From an uncultured Prevotellaceae bacterium (GTDB lineage: Bacteria > Bacteroidota > Bacteroidia > Bacteroidales > Muribaculaceae), in assembly GCA_937916085.1 (NCBI GenBank), contig CALGGO010000017.1:1-46732 (forward strand): a stretch of 46,732 nucleotides of DNA, read 5' to 3'. The notes beneath the pieces were generated by a model. It made no database searches. It saw only the letters and a list, made by a program, of their open reading frames with translations, and had not been told where the DNA came from. Within the stretch, counting starts at the first letter, position 1; each line of letters begins with the position of its first letter. Position numbers and translations under genes: made by a program. Shown piece by piece: positions 15,803 to 23,332 of this stretch.

Positions 15803-15838
15803 AAAAAAGCCTTGAGAGCGAGGTCTCAAGGCTTTTTT
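15803..15838. terminator. Bidirectional terminator between tRNA-Arg and the lipoprotein gene
   Basis: A perfect 15-bp stem, AAAAAAGCCTTGAGA (15803-15817) / TCTCAAGGCTTTTTT (15824-15838), with a 6-base loop. The T runs serve both strands: plus for the tRNA, minus for the gene ending at 15857. Confidence 0.93.
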
Positions 15839-15856
15839 GTAAGTATATATAAACTA

Positions 15857-17395
15857 TCACTTCATGCTGAAGGTCACATAGTTAATCTTGCTGAAAATCT
15901 CATCGAAGGCATTAAACACTTTCTTGACATCTTCATCCATAGCTGCTGAGAAATCCTTGACTTTGCCTAAACTAAAGAAGAACATAAATTTCCTTGATGT
16001 AGCAAACGACACCAATTCTGAAGGCACTGGCTTGTCGGCTTTCTTTAAGGCTGTGGATATCAGAGACTCGTTGCTGGTGAAATAGAAAGCGTCATTCTTG
16101 TTGCCAAACCAGAACTGTGAGCCATATCCATTATTTAAGATATATCCATCGGCAGTTTTTTCCACCGTGAATGGTGTGCTGCCATATCCTGTATAGCTAT
16201 CGCTATAGTCGTAGTCTTCTTCATCAATATCTTCATCTAAGTCATCATCAACGGCCGTGTCATCATCAATGAAATCAGGCTCATCGGTGAATGAAGCATA
16301 ACTTGGCGAGCTTCCGTCGAGATTCTTTATCAGCTCAGCAATCTTATCGGCAAGACCGCCCTTGCTCTCAACAGCAACCATAAAATCTTGTGGAGCAGCA
16401 AAATATGCGGCAATATTGCCATCTACTGCACTAATTATATCAACGAATGATTCATATAAATCTTTAGCTTCAGATGGGAGCTGCTCGAGAAGCTTGTTCT
16501 CTTTCAACGATTTGTTCATATATTTTGAAGTCTTCGGTCCATCAATATTGGCTGCGAAGCCACCCAGCGCAGTTTCGGGAATGGTATTTATGCCTTTCTC
16601 GTCAATCTCCCTATACAACTCCTTTGCTTCGTCAATCTTCTTCTGGACTTTACTGTCATCCGACTCTGCCCAAGACTCAAAGTCGCAGATGCCGTCGCTG
16701 CAAGTGCCGTCAATACCCACAACTGTCTTTCGGGTATCCTCAAGCTGTTCTTTCAGTTGAGGCATTTGGCTTCCTATCATTTCCACAATGTCCTCAGAGA
16801 TTATCGACAGGTCAGCATACAGGCAAGCAAACGAATTAGCGTCACAAACCTTGTCAAAGAGTTTGTTGTCGCCCAGGTCGCCATCTATCTCTTTGCCCAT
16901 AATCTTCTTGATCTCCTTCTTGGCATCATTGCCAGTTGTGCCGAGGATTACCAAGGCGTCGCTATTGAGACCAAAAGCGGCATCTCCATTGGCAAAATAT
17001 TCAAAGCCGTCGCCTTCTTTATCGATGTCAACTTTTGCATTGTCCTCAAACCAATCTTTCACTTTGTCTTTGTCATCAACTTTAGCGACAATGCCAAAGG
17101 TGTAGTTCGTGCCTTTTCCTCGTCCAAAAATATAGATTGGCACCTTAACGTCAATACCCATCTCTTTCAACGATGAGATATCAAATCCAGCTTCATTGCC
17201 AAAGGCGTCCTCGATGTCTTCCATCAACTTCTCGGCGTCGGCACCAGTCTGTTCGAAGAAGGCTTTAACGTCGATTTTTCCCACAATTTTACTGTCGGCG
17301 GGGATATAGTCCTTGTGTTTCTGGCCACATGATGTGAACATCACGAGCGCAACAACAAATGCCGACAAGAACAATAATCTTTTGATCTTTTCCAT
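15857..17395 (-). CDS. DUF4836-like surface or periplasmic lipoprotein
   Basis: The start MEKIKRLLFLSAFVVALVMF is followed by the lipobox TSC (Cys about 23), giving a 512-residue lipoprotein. An upstream in-frame ATG at 17437 would place extra residues before the signal and close to the promoter, so it is rejected. The mature start (YIPADSKIVGKIDVKAFFEQ) and overall plan resemble DUF4836 proteins of Bacteroidales, of unknown function. A very acidic stretch (about 385-415, DDDTAVDDDLDEDIDEEDYD) divides the protein and could bind cations. Family membership is by memory of similarity only. It stands alone with its own promoter and terminator. Confidence 0.6.
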   Translation of the reverse strand: MEKIKRLLFLSAFVVALVMFTSCGQKHKDYIPADSKIVGKIDVKAFFEQTGADAEKLMEDIEDAFGNEAGFDISSLKEMGIDVKVPIYIFGRGKGTNYTFGIVAKVDDKDKVKDWFEDNAKVDIDKEGDGFEYFANGDAAFGLNSDALVILGTTGNDAKKEIKKIMGKEIDGDLGDNKLFDKVCDANSFACLYADLSIISEDIVEMIGSQMPQLKEQLEDTRKTVVGIDGTCSDGICDFESWAESDDSKVQKKIDEAKELYREIDEKGINTIPETALGGFAANIDGPKTSKYMNKSLKENKLLEQLPSEAKDLYESFVDIISAVDGNIAAYFAAPQDFMVAVESKGGLADKIAELIKNLDGSSPSYASFTDEPDFIDDDTAVDDDLDEDIDEEDYDYSDSYTGYGSTPFTVEKTADGYILNNGYGSQFWFGNKNDAFYFTSNESLISTALKKADKPVPSELVSFATSRKFMFFFSLGKVKDFSAAMDEDVKKVFNAFDEIFSKINYVTFSMK

Positions 17396-17434
17396 TGTAA
17401 AAACGATTTTAGTTTGTAATAATATTTTTCGCCA

Positions 17435-17464
17435 CAAAAGTAATAAAAACGACTTGAAATAACA
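17435..17464 (-). promoter_or_regulatory. Promoter of the DUF4836-like gene
   Basis: On the minus strand TACTTTTG (17442-17435) is a good -7 box; a TTG lies 20 bases upstream at the -33 position. It supports the start at 17395. Confidence 0.6.
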
Positions 17465-17499
17465 ACAAGAGTGTGATTTTTATTTCAATTTTGTTTAAT

Positions 17500-17750
17500 A
17501 TCTCGCCGAAGGCGACTCCTTGAAGCGTGGGGGCTGTTATATCAAACGACCAGAAACGATTAGAAAATGCTCACGCTCGCAAGGCGTTGAGCTAACAAGC
17601 ATACAAGGAATAAGCAAACAAGGCAAGTGATATTAAGTGTTAAGTTTTAAGTTTCAAGAGTTAAGTTTCTGCGCACTCTAACCTCTAACCTGCGCAAAGC
17701 GCATTGCCTTGTCAGCTCGTCAGCTTGTTTGCTCGTCAGCTACTCGCTTA
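17500..17750. repeat. Composite intergenic repeat block
   Basis: The gap between trmN6 and the lipoprotein promoter strings together most of the repeat words of this window: TCAAACGACCAGAAACGA (17543-17560), AAAATGCTCACGCTCG (17566-17581), GAGCTAACAAG and AACAAGGCAAG words (17586-17625), TTAAGTGTTAAGTTTTAAG words (17634-17670), CTCTAACCTCTAACCT with a GCGC-AAA-GCGC hairpin (17692-17702), and CCTTGTCAGCTCGTCAGC words (17709-17747). No gene was seen. Confidence 0.8.
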
Positions 17751-17751
17751 A

Positions 17752-18462
17752 TCACATTTTCAGGTAGAAATCTCGCGTGAGGTTTATATATTGTTGTGTA
17801 TAAGACGCATCGGCGAGCCTGATGGTGATTTGTTCTTCAATGGTCTCGATAGGCGATTTCACCAGCTCCCACAGCAGGCGTTTGGGGGCGGAGCCTTCTA
17901 CTGACTGCACCCTGGCAAGCCGTTTTATCGACATGGAGGCTTTCACTATGCATCGCCTGACGCTCATCTCTTGCTCTACGGGAGAGACGAAAGCCAGCGT
18001 TCCGCCATCGGAAAGCATCAACTTTGACCTGCCAATAAGCTGCCCCATCGTGAGCGACACTGAGTGGCGCGCTAGGTTCCGGCTATGGTCAGGCGCCATC
18101 ACGTTCTCGGTAAAGAAAGGAGGATTGGAGACTATCAGGTCATAAGGCTCTTGCGCGGCAAAACCGTTGAAATCGACGCATTGAGCCTCTACCCTATCGC
18201 TCCAGGGCGAATTAGCGATGTTGATTCTGGCTTCATCTGCGGCATCCTGGTCAATGTCGATCGCCGTGACAGCGGCATCGGCATTACGCTGAGCCACCAT
18301 CAGAGCGATAAGTCCGCATCCCGTGCCCACATCGAGAACCCGCTTGGCGCCAGTCACGTCGCACCACGCACCCAGCAGCACGCCATCGGTGCCCACCTTC
18401 ATCGCCGTCTTGTCATTGAGCAAGTCAAACTGCTTAAATCTGAATATTTTTCCCCGAGACAT
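17752..18462 (-). CDS. trmN6: tRNA1(Val) adenine-37 N6-methyltransferase (TrmN6/YfiC type)
   Basis: This 236-residue class I methyltransferase has the SAM-binding motif VLDVGTGCGLIALMVAQR (about 42-59) and the catalytic NPPF motif of amino-methyltransferases in DLIVSNPPFFTENV. The N-terminal FRFKQFDLLNDKTAMKVGTD is characteristic of the YfiC/TrmN6 group, which methylates A37 of tRNA1-Val in E. coli; the same substrate is assumed here. It is divergent from the secreted-protein gene at 18523 with back-to-back promoters (TAACTTTG on minus at 18503-18496). Confidence 0.88.
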   Translation of the reverse strand: MSRGKIFRFKQFDLLNDKTAMKVGTDGVLLGAWCDVTGAKRVLDVGTGCGLIALMVAQRNADAAVTAIDIDQDAADEARINIANSPWSDRVEAQCVDFNGFAAQEPYDLIVSNPPFFTENVMAPDHSRNLARHSVSLTMGQLIGRSKLMLSDGGTLAFVSPVEQEMSVRRCIVKASMSIKRLARVQSVEGSAPKRLLWELVKSPIETIEEQITIRLADASYTQQYINLTRDFYLKM

Positions 18463-18464
18463 TC

Positions 18465-18503
18465 TTGCAGAAAAACAATAAAATGATTACATTTGCAAAG
18501 TTA
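18465..18503. promoter_or_regulatory. Back-to-back promoters of trmN6 and the 18523 gene
   Basis: Plus strand: TTG at 18465-18467, 20 bases, TACATTTG at 18488-18495. Minus strand: TAACTTTG at 18503-18496. The two -7 boxes abut. The plus -7 box is only 27 bp from the ATG at 18523, so the leader would be about 20 nt. Confidence 0.6.
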
Positions 18504-18522
18504 ATATTAAAATCCGGAAATT

Positions 18523-19107
18523 ATGAAGAAATTAAGCATTGTTTTATTATTCTTGACCGCCACCCTACTCTCGGTCAATGCACAGAAAACGACAACGTTC
18601 CCCACCACCAACGAGATGTTCAAGGTCATCACTTACCGTTATATATCTCTCAAGAACGAGACTCGTGACGCTAAGGCTGCCGAGAAATACTACACTCAAG
18701 TGTTTAAAAAAATGGGCTATATCCACGAGTTGCCTGGCGACGGCTACGGCGGACCTTGCAGCATCATAGACGGCTTCTACAAGGGAGGATACATCAACAA
18801 GAAGAAAGCCAACATGTTTGTACCCACCAAGAAGAAAACCGCCAGCGTGATTTTCTTGTCGGCTTGCAACGACGGTGAAGATAGTGACTATGGGTACCTC
18901 AACATTACGCTAACTGTATATGACAAATCTTTAGCCAATAAAATCCTGGCGAACATCAAGAACTCAGGATTCAAGAAAGTACAAAATGACAACAACGACA
19001 AAGCAGTGAGCATAGTAAACTATAGCAACGGCAACAAACTTGTGGGTTATGACTACAACCCCGAAGAAAAAGCCTACAACTTCTACTACTCAATTGACGA
19101 GCAATGA
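18523..19107 (+). CDS. Secreted protein of unknown function
   Basis: The 194-residue product has a clear signal peptide (MKKLSIVLLFLTATLLSVNA, cut before QKTTTF). I do not recognise the mature domain. It is rich in Lys, Asn and Tyr. It contains a Gly-rich turn, ELPGDGYGGPCSIIDGFYKG, and later strands ASVIFLSACNDGEDSDYGYL and LNITLTVYDKSL, suggesting an alpha/beta periplasmic fold. Two cysteines (about 81 and 113) could form a disulfide. It is a single gene between trmN6 and the barrel gene, with its own promoter and a possible terminator hairpin (TCCTGTT / AACAGGA, about 19116-19136). Confidence 0.75.
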   Translation: MKKLSIVLLFLTATLLSVNAQKTTTFPTTNEMFKVITYRYISLKNETRDAKAAEKYYTQVFKKMGYIHELPGDGYGGPCSIIDGFYKGGYINKKKANMFVPTKKKTASVIFLSACNDGEDSDYGYLNITLTVYDKSLANKILANIKNSGFKKVQNDNNDKAVSIVNYSNGNKLVGYDYNPEEKAYNFYYSIDEQ

Positions 19108-19486
19108 CACTGGGCTCCTGTTTTCCGCAACAGGACACCCAAAGAGAGAGCTCAATTGACACAGCCCACTGTCTTTCAAGACATTCTAACTTATTGACGA
19201 ACATCGATATAAATCGGTTTTCTTTACATAAAAACAATAAACAACTGCATCGGACACTAATAATAAAATTTTAAACGCAGCACCCTCACACTCTGCAAGA
19301 GATTAGACAAAAGGACAAAAGTTCACATAAAGCTGTCGCAACGTAGTATTTTTTTAGACAAACAGACATAAAGACAAACAGACGTGTGTTCAGTATGTCA
19401 GTGTGTCTGTCTGTCAAAAAAGTGAGAAGTGGCCGAGATATGTCCTTATGTTCTTTTAGAGATTTCCAATCATTCAGCCATTTTAA

Positions 19487-19540
19487 CACCCTAAAGTGTG
19501 AAAATGATTATTTATTGCTTTACAGCTGCAACATTCACCC
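19487..19540 (+). repeat. Left 54-bp direct repeat flanking the 19609 barrel gene
   Basis: CACCCTAAAGTGTGAAA at the left and GCTGCAACATTCACCC (19525-19540) at the right are repeated in the same order and nearly the same spacing at 21676-21728, directly behind the gene. The 21-24 bases in between differ. Confidence 0.85.
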
Positions 19541-19549
19541 TTTAGTGTG
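19487..19549. promoter_or_regulatory. Pair of operator-like palindromes CACnCTWWAGnGTG
   Basis: CACCCTAAAGTGTG (19487-19500) and CACCCTTTAGTGTG (19536-19549) are both near-perfect 14-bp palindromes, 49 bp apart centre to centre. The second lies near the -33 position of the presumed promoter (-7 box TATATTTG, 19573-19580). A dimeric regulator bound here would affect transcription of the barrel gene. A third copy is at 21676-21689. Confidence 0.6.
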
Positions 19550-19572
19550 CGTCTAACTCAAAAAGACCTTTC

Positions 19573-19580
19573 TATATTTG
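19573..19580 (+). promoter_or_regulatory. -7 box of the 19609 barrel gene
   Basis: TATATTTG matches TAnnTTTG, 28 bp before the start codon. There is no exact TTTG at the -33 position; TGTG at 19546-19549 is the nearest, with a 23-base spacer, and overlaps the operator-like palindrome. Confidence 0.6.
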
Positions 19581-19608
19581 CACATAGAATAATATAAACC
19601 CAAAGACT

Positions 19609-21675
19609 ATGGAAAAGAGAATTGTTACCTTCTTAATGCTTATGGTATGCGCCTTCTATTTAAGTGTTTCGGCTCAAGACTTTTCAACTCAACGTGACAG
19701 CGTGATGACTGATACGTTGCCCGAGATAATTGTAAAGGCCAAGGAGCAGATTGAGACGGCCGACAAGGTCATTCTCATGCCTGCACCTATTCTGCGCAAG
19801 CACGCAGCAAACGCGCTAGATCTAACGGGACTGATGGGCATTGCAGGACTGGTAGTGTCGCCACAGGAGAAATCAGTTACCACACACACTGGCGCTGAGG
19901 TGGTATTGTGCATCAATGGCGTGGTAGTTCGCGCCGAGGATGTGGCCATGCTACAGGCACAAGATGTGGTCAAAATGGAGTATTTGCGAGCCCCATCGGG
20001 CAAATGGGCCGGCAAAGCGGCAGTGCTCAACTACATAGTCCGCAACTCGGGTGGCAACGTCTATCTCTCGGCCGACGAAGGGTTCATTTATCAGCGAGGC
20101 GAATATGTGGCAGCGGTCGATTACACCCGCAGCAAGACCAAACTACGGTTGGCTGCCATGAGCAAGTGGGACCGCAACCACAGTTATGTTGAGGAGTCGG
20201 GGCTCTATACCTTTACTAACGGCTATCAGCTGACTCGCTACTACAGCCCTGACCATACACTCGCTCGCCACCACGGTGAGGATGTTCGCTTTGAGTTGAA
20301 CAACAAAGGCGATGCTCACCGCTTTAACCTTACCCTCGGCTTGGATGCATCAACCATGCCGACCCATGACATGACAACAGCTGTTATTTATCTCAACGAC
20401 ACAACATCTATGCATCGTCACGCGAACAGCAAGGCTCTGTCGCCCAATATTTTTCTTGAATATACCAAGTGGTTGCCGTCCAACCAGATTATACATTTTG
20501 TCGCTAGCGGTAGCTACGGTCACAACACCTATCACAGCTTGTATGAAGAAACCGGTCAGAACACAGTGACATCGCACGTTAAGGAAGACAACTTCGCACT
20601 GGCTGGGCAGGGACGTTACTTCAAGACGTTTACCAATCAACTGATGTTTATGCTTATGGCAGGACACGCGCTTACCAACTACAAGGACCACTATAGCGGC
20701 ACCTCAACTGGCTATCAGCACCTGGTCACCAATGTCACAACTGCTATGCTGCAGCTCAGCCGTTCGGCTGGCAGTTTGTCATGGTATGCCACAGCTGGTG
20801 TGTCAAACTCGGCAGTGTCGCTGGGAGGCAAGCACTACAACTATTGCAGTCCCATCGCCTACTATGGCGGCACCTACGCTCCACGGCAGGACCTGTCGCT
20901 ATCGTTAAACGGCGTGCTGACCCACACGCTTTTCGACCCTAGCAACAAGAACAGTATGACGCTGCCCGTCTCGTTCTTCGAGGCCACGCAAGGAAACCCC
21001 GACATTGAGCCCCTAAGGGTGTTGAGCAACACGTTATCGCTTAGCAAGCAGTGGGGCAATCACTCACTGGCAGTATCCTATATGAGCTACATCTACTTCA
21101 ACAACATCGTGCATCAATACTATGCCGACCCGTCTGTCATCTATGACAAGAAACTGAATGACGGCAATTTTTATGGTAACATGCTCAGTGCTAGCTGGTC
21201 ATTTAGCGCATTGAGCGACCGTCTGCGTGTGAGCCTAACTGGTATAGGCGAATACAACGCCGTGCGCGGTGATGTGTATGACCTGTCGCGGACCATCGTG
21301 CGCGGACGTGCCAACGTGACTTGGCTACAGGGAGACTTTAAATTTAGCGCAAACTTCAAAACCCCATCTACGCAACTCGACATACGCGAGCCGTTTCTGG
21401 TGCATGACCCTATGATGCTGGACTTCCTTGCGGGATGGAACCACAGCGGTTGGAGCGTTGAGCTACGACTTAACAACCCCTTCAACCGTTACTACAAGAG
21501 CCACGAGTGGATGGACTATGGTTGTTACGACATGGACCGCTGGCGCATGAACGAAACAGCAGGCCGCAGCGTAAGCCTTAAAGTAACCTACACTTTCAAA
21601 TTCGGCAAGAAGACCGACCACAGCGATGTGCAGTTCAACCCCGTCATTAACAGTGCCATCATGAAATCATTGTAA
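19609..21675 (+). CDS. TonB-dependent-type outer membrane barrel protein
   Basis: The 688-residue protein has a signal peptide (cut near SVSAQ), a TonB-box-like segment LPEIIVKAKEQ (about 38-48), a plug-like domain (about 60-150: LTGLMGIAGLVVSP, VVLCINGVVV, VVKMEYLRAPSGKWAGKAAV) and a long barrel of alternating strands to about 670. It lacks the N-terminal carboxypeptidase-like domain and the SusD partner of sugar-uptake systems. It resembles the barrel family (PF14905-like) of Bacteroidota. Unlike the other three barrels here it has no adjacent sigma gene of its own and is flanked by direct repeats. The cargo is unknown. Confidence 0.82.
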   Translation: MEKRIVTFLMLMVCAFYLSVSAQDFSTQRDSVMTDTLPEIIVKAKEQIETADKVILMPAPILRKHAANALDLTGLMGIAGLVVSPQEKSVTTHTGAEVVLCINGVVVRAEDVAMLQAQDVVKMEYLRAPSGKWAGKAAVLNYIVRNSGGNVYLSADEGFIYQRGEYVAAVDYTRSKTKLRLAAMSKWDRNHSYVEESGLYTFTNGYQLTRYYSPDHTLARHHGEDVRFELNNKGDAHRFNLTLGLDASTMPTHDMTTAVIYLNDTTSMHRHANSKALSPNIFLEYTKWLPSNQIIHFVASGSYGHNTYHSLYEETGQNTVTSHVKEDNFALAGQGRYFKTFTNQLMFMLMAGHALTNYKDHYSGTSTGYQHLVTNVTTAMLQLSRSAGSLSWYATAGVSNSAVSLGGKHYNYCSPIAYYGGTYAPRQDLSLSLNGVLTHTLFDPSNKNSMTLPVSFFEATQGNPDIEPLRVLSNTLSLSKQWGNHSLAVSYMSYIYFNNIVHQYYADPSVIYDKKLNDGNFYGNMLSASWSFSALSDRLRVSLTGIGEYNAVRGDVYDLSRTIVRGRANVTWLQGDFKFSANFKTPSTQLDIREPFLVHDPMMLDFLAGWNHSGWSVELRLNNPFNRYYKSHEWMDYGCYDMDRWRMNETAGRSVSLKVTYTFKFGKKTDHSDVQFNPVINSAIMKSL

Positions 21676-21728
21676 CACCCTAAAGTGTGAAAGTTGACTT
21701 TTTCTCAAAAATGCTGCAACATTCACCC
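21676..21728 (+). repeat. Right direct repeat behind the barrel gene, fused to a pepO tail
   Basis: It begins at the base following the barrel stop codon with CACCCTAAAGTGTGAAA and ends GCTGCAACATTCACCC (21713-21728), matching 19487-19540. In the left copy the next bases complete a second palindrome; here they continue instead into the pepO remnant, so the junction is at or near CACCC. Confidence 0.85.
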
Positions 21729-21777
21729 AGGCGAAAAGATGTGGCGCGCCCCCGAGGACCGCGTTACCATTTGGTAA
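21718..21777 (+). pseudogene. 3' remnant of an M13-family peptidase gene (pepO-like)
   Basis: The bases from 21730 translate as GEKMWRAPEDRVTIW then TAA, against GEKMWRDPADRVTIW at the end of the intact peptidase gene at 37678-39702: 13 of 15 residues. At DNA level most differences fall at third codon positions, so the fragment comes from a related but separate gene, not a fresh copy of the intact one. Nothing of the rest of the roughly 2-kb gene is seen nearby. The frame before 21730 (NIHP) could still be peptidase-derived, but belongs equally to the repeat. Confidence 0.85.
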
Positions 21778-21800
21778 TCACAACATTAACCATACAAAAT

Positions 21801-21837
21801 AAAAACAGGAAGACTCAATCGAGCCTTCCTGTTTTTT
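21801..21837. terminator. Bidirectional terminator behind the pepO remnant
   Basis: AAAAACAGGAAG (21801-21812) pairs with CTTCCTGTTTTT (21825-21836), 12 bp, with T runs on both sides. It probably is the old terminator of the lost peptidase gene. Confidence 0.85.
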
Positions 21838-21925
21838 GCGGAAGCATTATTTTAATAAATTGTGCAGTTTCCGATTGCACAAATTCGTTAACACTTGGTT
21901 TCTTCCATAATCTTTATGATTTTGA
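21801..21925 (-). ncRNA. Possible small RNA on the minus strand
   Basis: A minus-strand -7 box TACCTTTG lies at 21938-21931, about 125 bp ahead of the bidirectional terminator, with no reading frame between. The presumed transcript holds a hairpin TTGTGCA (21860-21866) / TGCACAA (21876-21882). A -33 element is not evident, so this is only a candidate. Confidence 0.25.
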
Positions 21926-22066
21926 TGCCACAAAGGTACAAACAATAGACAAAATAAATTAGTTTTACTGAAAAATAAAGCATCAGTTTATCTCCACTTA
22001 TTCAAAAAAGTTCGTCACTTTTGTTTGAAAAGTGGGGGGTGATGTGTTATATAGATGTAAAGTTAG

Positions 22067-22074
22067 TAATTTTG
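22067..22074 (+). promoter_or_regulatory. -7-like box before the first ECF-sigma cassette
   Basis: TAATTTTG lies 23 bp before the sigma gene. A hairpin CACTTTT (22016-22022) / AAAAGTG (22028-22034) sits just upstream, near where a -33 element or regulator site would lie. Confidence 0.45.
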
Positions 22075-22097
22075 TCGGCAAATTACGTGATTTGTAA

Positions 22098-22595
22098 ATG
22101 ACTATTGACGCATTTGAACTGATAGCCCCTCGGCTGAGGTCTGCCGCCTTGAACAAGGCTGCGGCGATGGGCCTCGACTATGACGAGTCGCAAGACATCG
22201 CCCAGGAGACGCTGTTGCGGTTATGGCAGATGCGTGACGATAAACGGCTCTACAATCCTGAGGGTTTTGCTGCTGTGATTGCTCACCGATTATCGCTGAA
22301 CCACTTGCGACGCAAACCACCGCTCCCTTTAGAGAGCAGAGAGAGAGCAAGCCAGACAATTTCGCCGTTGGATGAAATCATACAGCAGGAGGACGTGCAA
22401 TGGCTCGAACAGAAAATCAATGAGCTACCATCCACCCTGCACGCAGTGTTGAAAATGCGCCAAGATGAGAAATACTCCAACAAGCAGATAGCAACTCTGC
22501 TCGGAATAAAGGAAGACAGTGTGAGCACATTGCTCGCAAGGGCACGAAGACAATTAATGGAACAGATTAAGCAACAACGCAGAGAACGACAATGA
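22098..22595 (+). CDS. ECF-type RNA polymerase sigma factor (cassette 1)
   Basis: At 165 residues this is a typical extracytoplasmic-function sigma factor with only regions 2 and 4. Region 2 includes DESQDIAQETLLRLWQMRD (about 29-47) and region 4 includes LPSTLHAVLKMRQDEKYSNK followed by QIATLLGIKEDSVSTLLARARRQL (about 110-154), a helix-turn-helix for the -35 site. It would direct RNA polymerase to a small regulon, plausibly including its own operon. The stop overlaps the next start as ATGA. The same four-gene order recurs at 34001-37518. Confidence 0.93.
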   Translation: MTIDAFELIAPRLRSAALNKAAAMGLDYDESQDIAQETLLRLWQMRDDKRLYNPEGFAAVIAHRLSLNHLRRKPPLPLESRERASQTISPLDEIIQQEDVQWLEQKINELPSTLHAVLKMRQDEKYSNKQIATLLGIKEDSVSTLLARARRQLMEQIKQQRRERQ

Positions 22596-23332
22596 AACCA
22601 TATTCACGACATCAGATAGAGGCTTTGCTCGACAAATTCATGGCGGGCAAGACCTCCATTGAGGAGGAGTCGTTGCTGAGCCAATATTTCAACACAACCC
22701 ACGAAGTACCTGCCGAATGGGAAGATTATCAAGCTTTGTTCGGCTATATCGACCGTGGACTGGAAGGAGACCTGCTTCCCGAAACATCCTCACCATCACA
22801 TCGCAAATGGCTTTGGTGGGTTCCTGCTGCTGCAGCGGCAATCGTGGCACTCGTTTTCGGCTTCAAGGTTTTAAACAAACCAGAAACCACCCAGCCTATT
22901 TCACCACCGATAATCGCTCAAAAGGCAGAACCAAAAGAAGTGACGATTGAACATAAAACCGACAATCATCATGAGGTCGTGACAAAATCATCCGATAACA
23001 ACACTTGTGCACACAATAAAGCAGAAAGCGCCGCAATCAAGCAACAGCTCGTCGCAATCAAGCAACAGCCAAGAAAACAAAAGCATTCTATGGACGCCTC
23101 TCATCATGAGACACAGACCAATCTTATTGCACAGAACGAACTGCATTTGCAAGTGAACGAACGTTTGCAACGCGAACTTGAAGAACTGAACCAGCAGGCC
23201 ATCATCATCGACATGGAGGCCATGGGCTATAAAGCAGTGACCGATGAAGACGGCACCATCATTTATGTGGATATGCAACAAGAGATAGATAATCAATTCA
23301 ACAACCAATCAACTAACATACCTGGATTATGA
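22592..23332 (+). CDS. Single-pass membrane protein, probable anti-sigma factor (cassette 1)
   Basis: The 246-residue protein has a cytoplasmic N-terminal domain (IEALLDKFMAGKTSIEEESL, about 9-28), one membrane span at about 73-93 (KWLWWVPAAAAAIVALVFGF) and a periplasmic part rich in Gln, Lys and His. The N-terminal pattern I-E-x-L...S-x-x-E-E...L is shared with the protein at 34477, and both place the span at 73-93. Position directly behind a sigma gene with an ATGA overlap is typical of anti-sigma factors. The domain is not a known FecR domain by eye, so the function is inferred from context. Confidence 0.75.
   Translation: MKPYSRHQIEALLDKFMAGKTSIEEESLLSQYFNTTHEVPAEWEDYQALFGYIDRGLEGDLLPETSSPSHRKWLWWVPAAAAAIVALVFGFKVLNKPETTQPISPPIIAQKAEPKEVTIEHKTDNHHEVVTKSSDNNTCAHNKAESAAIKQQLVAIKQQPRKQKHSMDASHHETQTNLIAQNELHLQVNERLQRELEELNQQAIIIDMEAMGYKAVTDEDGTIIYVDMQQEIDNQFNNQSTNIPGL

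Larger units (their letters stand above)
19108..19608. other. 500-bp gap with hairpins and AGACAAACAGAC repeats
   Basis: No gene was seen. A hairpin (TCCTGTT / AACAGGA) follows the secreted-protein gene. Around 19355-19420 the word AGACAAACAGAC occurs twice and is answered by GTGTCTGTCTGTC, forming an imperfect inverted repeat. The right end holds two operator-like palindromes and the promoter of the barrel gene. Confidence 0.7.

Noticed and set aside
19609..21675. Barrel gene considered as a SusC-type sugar importer
   Set aside because: No N-terminal carboxypeptidase-like domain, shorter than SusC proteins (about 1000 residues), and no SusD gene follows.
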